Shown here piece after piece: positions 1 through 6,767 of a stretch of 36,695 nt of DNA. The number at the start of each line of letters is the position of its first letter. Position 1 is the stretch's first letter. The stretch comes from Tersicoccus phoenicis. GTDB lineage: Bacteria; Actinomycetota; Actinomycetes; Actinomycetales; Micrococcaceae. The notes below the pieces were generated by a model, which saw nothing but the letters and a program-made list of their open reading frames with translations, did not search any database and was not told where the DNA came from. Made by a program: the position numbers and the translations under genes. Location of the stretch: positions 1 through 36,695 of the forward strand of contig NZ_MRDE01000002.1 of the NCBI RefSeq assembly GCF_001968835.1, read 5' to 3'.

Positions 1-148
1 ATGATCCGCCCACTGTCCACCCCGCGCCGGCTCGCCGCCCGGCAGGTGCGGCTCAAGCAGTGCCCACTGGTCATCAGTCAGATCATGTCGGTCGTGCATG
101 AAACCGTGTCTACCGCGTGCCGACCCCAATCATTCGCGGGACACGCCC

Positions 149-154
149 TAGACT
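149..154 (+). promoter_or_regulatory. -10 hexamer for leaderless sufE
   Basis: TAGACT lies 8 nt before the GTG at 163, which puts the expected transcription start at or next to the start codon. The same hexamer recurs before the genes at 2220 and 10624. No clear -35 box is seen. Confidence 0.6.
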
Positions 155-162
155 GGTTGACC

Positions 163-630
163 GTGAGCAGTACTGCCCCGTCCCCCGCCCTGCCCGAGAA
201 GCTGGCCGAGATCGTCGACGACTTCCAGGCCGTCGAGGAGCGCGACCGTCTCCTGCTGCTGCTCGAGTTCTCCCGGGAGCTGGCCGACCTGCCGCCGGCC
301 TACGGCAAGCACCCGGAGCTGCTCGAGCAGGTGGTCGAATGCCAGACGCCGCTGTTCCTCAAGGTCGACGTCGCCGACGACGGCGCCCGGGTGGACCTGC
401 ACTTCTCCGCGCCCCCCGAGGCGCCGACGACCCGTGGGTTCGCCAGCGTCCTGCAGCAGGGACTGGCCGGCGCCACCGCGGCCGAGGTGCTCGCCGTTCC
501 CGATGACACGCCGGACATGCTCGGGCTGACCCGAGCCGTCACTCCGCTGCGGATGCGCGGCATGGGTGCGATGCTGATGCGGATCAAACGCCAGATCGCC
601 GAGCAGCTGGGCCCCGGCACCGCCTCCTGA
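163..630 (+). CDS. sufE: SufE family cysteine desulfuration protein
   Basis: A 155-residue protein of the SufE family. These proteins accept persulfide sulfur from a SufS-type cysteine desulfurase and pass it to the Fe-S cluster assembly scaffold in the cytosol. The family signature is visible: EIVDDFQ near residues 16-22, a Leu-rich helix, LPPAYGKHPEL near 43-53, and the acceptor cysteine C60 in the motif VECQTPLFLKV. The reading frame is open back to position 1, but the GTG at 163 is preferred: it gives a normal length and N-terminus and sits just behind a good -10 box, so no leader or Shine-Dalgarno is needed. In related actinobacteria a sulfurtransferase often precedes this gene; if one is present here it lies outside the window. 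The gene is convergent with the hydrolase at 866. Confidence 0.88.
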   Translation: MSSTAPSPALPEKLAEIVDDFQAVEERDRLLLLLEFSRELADLPPAYGKHPELLEQVVECQTPLFLKVDVADDGARVDLHFSAPPEAPTTRGFASVLQQGLAGATAAEVLAVPDDTPDMLGLTRAVTPLRMRGMGAMLMRIKRQIAEQLGPGTAS

Positions 631-790
631 CCACGCCGAGTGTCCACGCCGAGTGTACGGCTGACGTCCTCATGCCGCCGTGATGACTGCCGCTTCCGTA
701 CACTCGGCGAGACACCCACGCCGAGTGTACGGATGACGTCGTCATGATGCCGGGATGACTGCCGCTTCCGCACACTCGGCGAGAGGCGAC
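631..790. repeat. tandem 72-bp palindromic repeat between convergent genes
   Basis: Two copies of a 72-bp unit, each an inverted repeat with 14-nt arms and a 35-nt loop. The arms are 647-660 and 696-709 (perfect) and 719-732 and 768-781 (one mismatch). A partial third left arm (CCACGCCGAGTGT) is at 631-643. The loops share GATGACTGCCGCTT at their 3' end. The second loop contains the short palindrome ATGACGTCGTCAT (733-745), echoed by CGACGTCGTCAC at 787-798. The cluster starts right after the sufE stop and faces the 3' end of the hydrolase gene. It may be a bidirectional terminator or a dispersed palindromic element. No U-tract follows either arm. Confidence 0.8.
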
Positions 791-865
791 GTCGTCACCG
801 AGTCGCGTCAGTGCGGCGACGGCTCCGGGCGAGCGTCGTCACGGACCCGTCAGCGCGGCGCCCGG

Positions 866-2092
866 TCACCAGTCCCGCAGCGCGCTCGGGAGCCAGGCGG
901 CGACAGTCTCCTCCCAGCGGACCGGGTCCACGTTCCACTCCTTGGTGTGACGGGCCCGCTCGAAGCGGACGAACCGGACGAACTCCGGGTTCCGCCGGGC
1001 GAGTTCTTCGGACGGACCGGCCGGCACGAAGTCGTCGTCGACGGAGTGGATGATCAGGGTCGGGGTGTGCAACTGACCGGCGCGGGAGACCCAGTCCATG
1101 CTCTTCAGATCCACCGGTGCCGCGAGCCCGGTCACGGCGCGGCCGGCCGGGTGCGAGATCAGCAGTTGCGAGAAGCGGCCGATCGAATCCGGCACCCGGT
1201 TCAATCTCGCCTGGTAGCCGAGCACGTCGGTCCAGTCGACCACGGGGGCGTCCAGCACCAGGGCGGCGATCCGGTCCGCGCGGCTGGACTGGTCCACCGT
1301 CTGCAGCGCGACCGCGCCGCCCATCGAGTAGCCGAGCAGGACGACGCGGTCGGCTCCGTGGTCGAGGGCGAAGTCGACGGCGGCGTCGACGTCCCGCCAC
1401 TCGGTGCCGCCCAGGCCGTACCGTCCCCCGTCCGCGCGGGGGGCCTCCCCGTCGTTGCGGTACGAGATGGCCAGCATGGTGTACCCGAGCCGGTGCATGA
1501 CGGCCGCACCGCGCAGGGTCTCGCTTCGCCGGGCGCCGCGCCCGTGGACGCCGATCACCCAGGTGGCCGCCGCGGACCCCGCTGGGTCGTCCGGGTCGAT
1601 CCGCCAGGCCGGGGCGAGGCCCGCCGAGGTGCCGATCTGCACGTCGGTGTGGGCCAGTCCGAGTTCGCCCGGGTCGGCGATGATGTCTCCGGACCACCAG
1701 CCGCGGGTGGCGGCCGCGAGCGCGGCCTCGTCGCCCCCCGTCACGGCGCGGGTCACGGTGGACCCGTCGAGCGAGAGGATCTCGCCGATCAGCGCGCGGC
1801 TCGCACCTCCGCCGACGTACAGCGCATACCGGCCGGGCACGGTCGTCTCCGCGGTGGCGGGCAGCACCACTCGCCGTTCGCCCGCCGCTCCGGCGACCGC
1901 CAGGATCGGCAGGTCCTCTCGCCGACGGTTCGGGATGACGATCATCCGCGCGTAATACGCGGCCAGGCCGGACGACGTGGCGGCCAACACCGAGGCGACG
2001 GCGGCCCCGGCCGCCAGTCCGGTGCCGCCCCAGCGCAGCCAGGGCAGCAGCGGGCGGACCGCATCACAGCGCCGGCTCCGGTCCCTCACCAT
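866..2092 (-). CDS. membrane-anchored alpha/beta hydrolase
   Basis: A 408-residue alpha/beta-hydrolase with a single hydrophobic N-terminal segment (about residues 19-48, Ala/Gly/Leu rich, then AAYYARMIVIPNRR), likely a membrane anchor with the catalytic domain outside. The nucleophile elbow GYSMGGA is near residue 250. The acid is probably an Asp of SVDDDFVP near 355, and the histidine that of RARHTKEW near 385. HGRGA in the sequence GVHGRGARRSE probably forms the oxyanion region. The fold is typical of lipases, esterases and dienelactone-hydrolase-like enzymes; the substrate cannot be told. The ATG at 2092 was chosen. A weak TACGAA lies 6 nt upstream, so leaderless initiation is possible but not clear. 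A GTG one codon downstream is an alternative. Confidence 0.8.
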   Translation of the reverse strand: MVRDRSRRCDAVRPLLPWLRWGGTGLAAGAAVASVLAATSSGLAAYYARMIVIPNRRREDLPILAVAGAAGERRVVLPATAETTVPGRYALYVGGGASRALIGEILSLDGSTVTRAVTGGDEAALAAATRGWWSGDIIADPGELGLAHTDVQIGTSAGLAPAWRIDPDDPAGSAAATWVIGVHGRGARRSETLRGAAVMHRLGYTMLAISYRNDGEAPRADGGRYGLGGTEWRDVDAAVDFALDHGADRVVLLGYSMGGAVALQTVDQSSRADRIAALVLDAPVVDWTDVLGYQARLNRVPDSIGRFSQLLISHPAGRAVTGLAAPVDLKSMDWVSRAGQLHTPTLIIHSVDDDFVPAGPSEELARRNPEFVRFVRFERARHTKEWNVDPVRWEETVAAWLPSALRDW

Positions 2093-2207
2093 GCGCCATT
2101 CGTACCACGGGTATGGAACGACGCCGAACCACGAGTCTCCGCCGCGCCGCGGAACGGGATGCCGCGGCGCGGTGGCCGGCGGGTCGGCACGGGGACAGGT
2201 CCCCCAC

Positions 2208-2213
2208 TAGACT
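2208..2213 (+). promoter_or_regulatory. -10 hexamer for leaderless gene at 2220
   Basis: TAGACT ends 6 nt before the ATG at 2220. There is no Shine-Dalgarno sequence between it and the start codon. Confidence 0.6.
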
Positions 2214-2219
2214 TCCGGC

Positions 2220-2693
2220 ATGAGTGAGACGATCGTCGTGCTGACCGAGCAGCCGCTGCTGGACGCGGATGCCGCCAACCTCACCGCCCTGCACCCCGAC
2301 CGGGACGTCGACTTCCACGTCGTGCTGCCGACCCGCACCGGCCGGTCCCTGCTGGTGGAACTGATCGACCGACTCAGCCTGTTCGAGTTGCCGGAGCGAG
2401 CCCGGCAGGAGCAGGGTGCACGCCGGCCGCGTCCGGAACAAGCGCTGGCGAGCTCGCTGGCCGTCCTGCAGCGAGCCGGCGTCGCGGCCACCGGCGAGGT
2501 GGCCGCCGAGAAGCCCGTCGACGCGCTGGTGACAGCGGTCCAAGCCCACGACGCGCGCGAAGCCGTGGTGATCACCGCCCCGCACGCCGTCGAGGACACC
2601 TTCCACACCGACTGGGCCACTCGCGCGCAGGACAAGCTGGGCCTGCCCGTCCTGCACCTGTATTCCGGTTCCAGCTTCATCGGCGACTCCTGA
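2220..2693 (+). CDS. conserved actinobacterial protein, possible universal-stress-like fold
   Basis: A 157-residue cytosolic protein with no signal peptide or membrane segment. I recognise it only as a conserved short protein found in Micrococcaceae and relatives; its function is unknown. The visible pattern is alternating beta-alpha: an N-terminal strand ETIVVLTEQPLL, a second strand DVDFHVVLPTRTG, a long helix with LVELIDRLSLFELPE, then a C-terminal half ending EAVVITAPHAVEDTFHTDW and LGLPVLHLYSG. That layout resembles a UspA or Rossmann-like domain, but no ATP-binding G-2x-G-9x-G(S/T) motif is evident. The gene stands alone, with its own leaderless-type promoter, between the divergent hydrolase and msrB. 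Confidence 0.7.
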   Translation: MSETIVVLTEQPLLDADAANLTALHPDRDVDFHVVLPTRTGRSLLVELIDRLSLFELPERARQEQGARRPRPEQALASSLAVLQRAGVAATGEVAAEKPVDALVTAVQAHDAREAVVITAPHAVEDTFHTDWATRAQDKLGLPVLHLYSGSSFIGDS

Positions 2694-2791
2694 CCGGCGG
2701 GACAGGGGCGGCGGTCCAGGAGGGCAGGCGGCCCACCTGCGACGGAGCCGCCAGCGGCACCGCCCAGCGCGGGAACAGGTCACCGGCACGA

Positions 2792-2803
2792 GGTGTTGAC
2801 ACC
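2792..2803. promoter_or_regulatory. possible msrB promoter element or palindrome
   Basis: GGTGTTGACACC is a 5+2+5 palindrome containing a TTGACA hexamer (2796-2801), 50 nt before msrB. No convincing -10 box lies 16-19 nt downstream, so its role as a -35 or operator is uncertain. Confidence 0.25.
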
Positions 2804-2852
2804 GGTGGGCCGTGCTGCGGCCCGGATCTGGACCGCGACCCGAGGAGCATCC

Positions 2853-3299
2853 GTGACCGATCAGCCCACCCGCACCGTGACCAAGTCCGAGGACGAGTGG
2901 CGTCAGGAGCTGACGCCCGAGGAGTTCGCCGTCCTGCGCCGCGCCGGCACGGAACGGCCCTACACCGGTGAGTACTGGGACACCCACACGACCGGTGTCT
3001 ACCAGTGCCGGGCCTGCGGCGCCGAATTGTTCCGCAGTGACACCAAGTTCGACTCGCACTGTGGTTGGCCCTCCTTCTACGCCCCGCTGGCCGAGGACCG
3101 GGTGCGCTACATCCACGACCGGACGCTCGGCATGGAGCGGATCGAGGTCCGCTGCGCGACCTGTGACTCCCACCTCGGGCACGTGTTCGAGGGCGAGGGT
3201 TACGACACCCCCACGGACCAGCGGTACTGCATGAACTCCGTCTCGATGCGACTGGTGCCCGACGGTGACGACGACGGATCCGCGCCCGCGCGGGGGTGA
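2853..3299 (+). CDS. msrB: peptide-methionine (R)-S-oxide reductase MsrB
   Basis: A 148-residue MsrB. It reduces the R-epimer of methionine sulfoxide in proteins using thioredoxin, repairing oxidative damage in the cytosol. Structural zinc is held by two CxxC pairs, CRAC (about residues 50-53) and CATC (about 99-102). The conserved HCGWPSF follows the first pair. The catalytic cysteine is in RYCMNS (about residue 123). Many MsrBs have RFCINS at this point, so this is a normal variant. The GTG at 2853 is chosen because GAGGAG (2842-2847) sits 5 nt upstream. The frame is open further upstream, but that extension has no family similarity. Length is typical for a single-domain MsrB without an MsrA fusion. 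Confidence 0.93.
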   Translation: MTDQPTRTVTKSEDEWRQELTPEEFAVLRRAGTERPYTGEYWDTHTTGVYQCRACGAELFRSDTKFDSHCGWPSFYAPLAEDRVRYIHDRTLGMERIEVRCATCDSHLGHVFEGEGYDTPTDQRYCMNSVSMRLVPDGDDDGSAPARG

Positions 3300-3340
3300 C
3301 GCGTGCGGCGCGCCTCGGCCACCGGCCGGTAGTGGCCCAT

Positions 3341-3346
3341 TAGTGT
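3341..3346 (+). promoter_or_regulatory. -10 hexamer for leaderless DUF3000 gene
   Basis: TAGTGT ends 7 nt before the ATG at 3354. No Shine-Dalgarno lies in the interval. Confidence 0.55.
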
Positions 3347-3353
3347 TCCGAGG

Positions 3354-3989
3354 ATGACGACCCTCGGCGGCCTCGAGCACGCGCCGGCCGGTTTCCTGGC
3401 GGCCCTCGGAGCCCTGCGCGGTGCCCGGGTGCGGGGCGAGCTCGCGCTGCACGAGATCCCCGCACCGAGCCGGCTCGCCCCCTACGCAGTGGCACTGGGC
3501 GCGGACGTGGCGGCCGACGCCCCGGCCCGGACACCGGTGCACGGTCCCGCCCGGCTCGCCCTCGGCGACGCGGACACCCCGGAACTGGCCCACGGCCGGT
3601 TCATCCTGCTGCACGATCCGGACGGCTCGCCGGTCTGGGACGGTCAGTTCCGCATCGTCACCTACATCCGTGCCGAACTGGAACCCGAGATGGGCAATGA
3701 CGCGATGCTGGGCTCGGTGGCCTGGACCTGGCTGCAGGAAGCCCTCGCCGAGCACCACGTCACCTACCGGCAGGCGGGCGGCACGGCCACCCGGATCCTC
3801 TCCGAGAGCTACGGTTCCCTGGCGGACCGGCCGGACGCCGTGGACATCGAACTCCGGGCCTCCTGGACCCCGGCTGACGCCGACGTCGGGGAGCACCTGG
3901 AGGCCTGGGGCGACATGGTCTGCACGTTCGCGGGGTTGCCGCCCCTGCCGGAGGGTGTCGCGTCGCTGCGCGGACGCCGTCTGACCTGA
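3354..3989 (+). CDS. DUF3000 domain protein
   Basis: A 211-residue soluble protein of the actinobacterial DUF3000 family, function unknown. Recognisable family stretches are the early helix FLAALGALRGARVRGEL, the central block GRFILLHDPDG followed by WDGQFRIVTYIRAELEPEMG, then WTWLQEALAEH, and the C-terminal WGDMVCTFAGLPPLPEGV. It has no predicted membrane segment. It sits directly upstream of the RNase D-like gene, a pairing conserved widely in actinobacteria (Rv2680-Rv2681 in M. tuberculosis, as I remember it), which suggests a linked role that has not been defined. The two genes are 24 nt apart, yet each has its own leaderless-type -10 element. Confidence 0.85.
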   Translation: MTTLGGLEHAPAGFLAALGALRGARVRGELALHEIPAPSRLAPYAVALGADVAADAPARTPVHGPARLALGDADTPELAHGRFILLHDPDGSPVWDGQFRIVTYIRAELEPEMGNDAMLGSVAWTWLQEALAEHHVTYRQAGGTATRILSESYGSLADRPDAVDIELRASWTPADADVGEHLEAWGDMVCTFAGLPPLPEGVASLRGRRLT

Positions 3990-3998
3990 GCACTCAGA

Positions 3999-4004
3999 TA
4001 TCCT
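3999..4004 (+). promoter_or_regulatory. -10 hexamer for leaderless RNase D gene
   Basis: TATCCT ends 9 nt before the ATG at 4014 and overlaps the short gap after the DUF3000 stop codon. Confidence 0.5.
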
Positions 4005-4013
4005 TGACCGGAC

Positions 4014-5366
4014 ATGACAACTGGCGCCTCCTTCCCGGGACCTCAGCCCGCCGACACCCCGTCGCCGGCGCCCGAGGCCTCCCCCTCCGACTCCCCCACG
4101 TCGAGCGTCGACCTGCTCGAGCCGGCTGAGGGCATTCCCCCGGTGATCGACACCGCGGACGGCTTGGCCCGGGCCGCGCGTGCCCTGGCGGCCGGTACCG
4201 GACCGGTGGCGGTCGACGCGGAACGCGCCTCCGGGTTCCGGTACGGGCAGCGCGCCTTCCTCGTGCAACTGCGCCGTGACGGTGCCGGTACCTGGCTCGT
4301 CGACCCGGAGGCCCTCGACGGTCTGGACCCGCTGCAGGAGGCGCTCGCCGACGTCGAGTGGGTCCTGCACGCCGCGTCCCAGGACCTGCCGTGCCTGGCC
4401 GAGCAGGGCATGCGCCCGGACCGGCTCTTCGACACCGAGCTCGCCGCCCGGCTGCTGGGCATGCCCCGCGTCGGTCTCGGCGCCGTGATCGAGGCCGAAC
4501 TCGGTCTGCACTTGGCCAAGGAGCACTCGGCGGTCGACTGGTCCACCCGCCCGCTGCCCGAACCGTGGCTGCGGTACGCCGCGCTCGACGTCGAGGTGCT
4601 GATCACAGTGCGCGACGCGCTGGCCCGCCGCCTCGCCGACACCGGCAAGGACGAGTTCGCGCGGCAGGAGTTCGAGCACGTCCGACTGACCACGGCGCCG
4701 ACCGTCCGTACCGATCCATGGCGCCGGACGTCCGGTCTGCACCAGGTCCGGCAACGACGGCAGCTGGCGGCCGTGCGTGAACTGTGGCTCGAACGCGACC
4801 ACCTGGCCCGGCACCGCGACGTCGCCCCCGGCCGGCTGATCCCCGACTCGGCGATCATCGCCGCGGCCCAGGGGATGCCCCGGACCGTGCCGGAACTGTT
4901 GCAGACCCGCGGCTTCCACGGTCGTGCCGCCCGCCGCGAGGCGACGCGCTGGCTGCGTGCCATCGCCGCCGGCGCCGCCACCGAGGACCTGCCACCGATC
5001 CACGTGCCCGGGGACTCCCCGCCACCCGTGCGGCAGTGGGCGGACAAGGACCCCCTGGCCGCCGCGCGACTGAGTGCCGCCCGGGCCGGGATCGCGGAAC
5101 TGTCCGAACGGTGGACCATCCCGGTCGAGAACCTGCTCACCCCCGAGGTGTTGCGCCGGCTGATCTGGCGCCCACCGACCGCCGGTGACGACGTCGACCC
5201 CGACGCGATCGAGGCGGCGCTCGTCGCTTCCGGCGTCCGGCCCTGGCAACGCGAGCACGTCCGTGGGATCATCGTCGACGCCCTGCGCATCACGAACCCG
5301 GCGACCGCCCCCGCCGCAGCGGCCACTGCCGCGACGACCGCGACGACGCCGGCGACGACCCCGTGA
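4014..5366 (+). CDS. rnd: RNase D-like 3'-5' exonuclease with HRDC domain
   Basis: A 450-residue protein. The DEDD exonuclease domain covers roughly residues 40-240. Exo I is VAVDAERASG (D and E metal ligands), Exo II is LHAASQDLPCL (D), and Exo III is LRYAALDVEVL (Y and D), so all four acidic residues appear present. An HRDC nucleic-acid-binding domain follows at about 255-340 (from RQLAAVRELWLERDHLA). The family trims 3' ends of stable RNAs such as tRNA. The N-terminal 40 residues are Pro/Ser rich. The last 20 or so are an Ala/Thr/Pro low-complexity tail with no family similarity. The gene follows DUF3000, the conserved actinobacterial order. Confidence 0.88.
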   Translation: MTTGASFPGPQPADTPSPAPEASPSDSPTSSVDLLEPAEGIPPVIDTADGLARAARALAAGTGPVAVDAERASGFRYGQRAFLVQLRRDGAGTWLVDPEALDGLDPLQEALADVEWVLHAASQDLPCLAEQGMRPDRLFDTELAARLLGMPRVGLGAVIEAELGLHLAKEHSAVDWSTRPLPEPWLRYAALDVEVLITVRDALARRLADTGKDEFARQEFEHVRLTTAPTVRTDPWRRTSGLHQVRQRRQLAAVRELWLERDHLARHRDVAPGRLIPDSAIIAAAQGMPRTVPELLQTRGFHGRAARREATRWLRAIAAGAATEDLPPIHVPGDSPPPVRQWADKDPLAAARLSAARAGIAELSERWTIPVENLLTPEVLRRLIWRPPTAGDDVDPDAIEAALVASGVRPWQREHVRGIIVDALRITNPATAPAAAATAATTATTPATTP

Positions 5367-5412
5367 CGACCCGGCGCTGACCTGGCCGGGCGGGTCAGGG
5401 GTCGGCCAGGGG

Positions 5413-5442
5413 TTGAGCCGGGAAGTTACCGGCGGGTAACGT
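5413..5442 (+). promoter_or_regulatory. fadA-fadB promoter with overlapping palindromic operator candidate
   Basis: TTGAGC (5413-5418) and TAACGT (5437-5442) form a plausible -35/-10 pair with 18-bp spacing, about 50 nt before the thiolase start. The perfect palindrome GTTACCGGCGGGTAAC (5425-5440) overlaps the -10 box, the position expected for a repressor site. TetR-family regulators of fatty-acid genes use TTAC-N6-GTAA-like sites. The identity of the regulator is inference; none is encoded nearby. Confidence 0.5.
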
Positions 5443-5492
5443 CGGGGTGGTGCGCGAACCAACGCACACCCGATCGGTGCGAGGAGTCATCC

Positions 5493-6767
5493 GTGAATCA
5501 GAGGCAGCTGCGGGAGGTCGTCTTCGTCGACGGCGTCCGCACCCCGTTCGGCAGAGCCGGCGAGAAGGGCTACTACGCCGACACCCGAGCCGACGATCTC
5601 GTGGTGCACTGCATCCGCGAACTGTTGCGGCGCCACCCGGAGCTGCCGCCCGAGCGGATCGACGACGTCGCCATCGCCGCCACCACCCAGACCGGTGATC
5701 AGGGCCTGACCATCGGGCGGACCGCCGCCCTGCTGGCCGGCCTGCCCCGCTCGGTGCCCGGCTTCGCGATCGACCGGATGTGCGCGGGCGCGATGACCGC
5801 GGTGACCACCACCGCGTCCGGCATCGCCTTCGGGGCGTACGACGTCGTCATCGCCGGTGGCGTCGAACACATGGGCCACCACCCGATGGGCGACGGCGCG
5901 GACCCCAACCCGCGCTTCGTCAGCGAGCGGATCGTCGACCCCGCCGCCCTGAACATGGGCAACACCGCGGAGAACCTCCACGACCGCTTCCCGGGCATCA
6001 CCAAGGACCGCGCCGACCGGTACGCGGCCGCCAGCCAGCGCAGGCTCGCCGCCGCGTACGCGGCGGAGCAGATCCAACCCGACCTCGTGCCGATCGCGAC
6101 GCGCCGGACTCCGTCCGAGGGGCAGCCCGGCACCGGCTGGGAGCTGCGCACGGTGGACGAACCGCCGCGCCCGGGCACCACCGTCGAGGACCTCGCGACT
6201 CTCCGCACGCCGTTCCGGGCGCACGGCCGGGTCACCGCGGGCAACGCCGCGGGCCTGAACGACGGCGCGACGACGGCGCTGCTCGCCTCCGAACAGACCG
6301 CCGCCGAGCTCGGGCTGCCGGTGCGGATGCGGCTGGTCTCCTTCGCCTTCGCCGGGGTCGAACCCGAGGTGATGGGCGTCGGACCGGTGCCGGCCACGGA
6401 GAAGGCCCTGCGCAACGCGGGCCTGAGCATCGACGACATCGGCCTGTTCGAGATCAACGAGGCGTTCGCGGTCCAGGTGCTCTCCTTCCTCGACCACTAC
6501 GGCATCGACCAGGACGACCCCCGCGTCAACCGGTACGGCGGGGCGATCGCCGTCGGGCACCCGCTCGCCTCCTCCGGGGTGCGGCTGATGACCCAACTGG
6601 CCCGCCAGTTCGAGGAGGACCCCTCCGTCCGGTACGGCATCACCACGATGTGCATCGGGCTGGGCATGGGCGCCACCGTGATCTGGGAGAACCCACACCA
6701 CGCCGAGTACGGCGCCGGCACCGACAGCACCGCCACGGCCACCCGCACGGAAGGAAACCCGGCATGA
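5493..6767 (+). CDS. fadA: acetyl-CoA C-acyltransferase (thiolase)
   Basis: A 424-residue thiolase catalysing the last beta-oxidation step, cleavage of 3-ketoacyl-CoA by CoA to acetyl-CoA and a shortened acyl-CoA. The N-terminal fingerprint VFVDGVRTPFGR, the acyl-accepting cysteine C97 in DRMCAGAM, the EINEAFAVQ block, the GHP histidine motif (AIAVGHPLASSG) and the second catalytic cysteine in TMCIGLGMG are all present. The GTG at 5493 is preceded by GAGGAG at 5481-5486. The stop codon overlaps the ATG of the FadB-like gene (ATGA), so the two are translationally coupled and probably form the alpha2/beta2-type trifunctional complex. The C-terminus has a Thr/Ala-rich tail of about 20 residues beyond the usual end. 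Confidence 0.93.
   Translation: MNQRQLREVVFVDGVRTPFGRAGEKGYYADTRADDLVVHCIRELLRRHPELPPERIDDVAIAATTQTGDQGLTIGRTAALLAGLPRSVPGFAIDRMCAGAMTAVTTTASGIAFGAYDVVIAGGVEHMGHHPMGDGADPNPRFVSERIVDPAALNMGNTAENLHDRFPGITKDRADRYAAASQRRLAAAYAAEQIQPDLVPIATRRTPSEGQPGTGWELRTVDEPPRPGTTVEDLATLRTPFRAHGRVTAGNAAGLNDGATTALLASEQTAAELGLPVRMRLVSFAFAGVEPEVMGVGPVPATEKALRNAGLSIDDIGLFEINEAFAVQVLSFLDHYGIDQDDPRVNRYGGAIAVGHPLASSGVRLMTQLARQFEEDPSVRYGITTMCIGLGMGATVIWENPHHAEYGAGTDSTATATRTEGNPA

Noticed and set aside
644-781. CRISPR array
   Set aside because: There are only two repeat units, adjacent without variable spacers; the loops are nearly identical, so this is a duplicated palindrome.
755-2227. A 490-codon plus-strand open frame opposite the alpha/beta hydrolase
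   Set aside because: The minus strand carries the hydrolase with a complete catalytic triad. The plus frame is low-complexity and begins inside the palindromic repeat.
2064-5462. A 1132-codon open frame on the minus strand, antisense to several genes
   Set aside because: It runs opposite five recognised genes, is Arg/Gly/Pro rich and matches no family. In DNA this G+C rich, stop-free antisense frames are expected.
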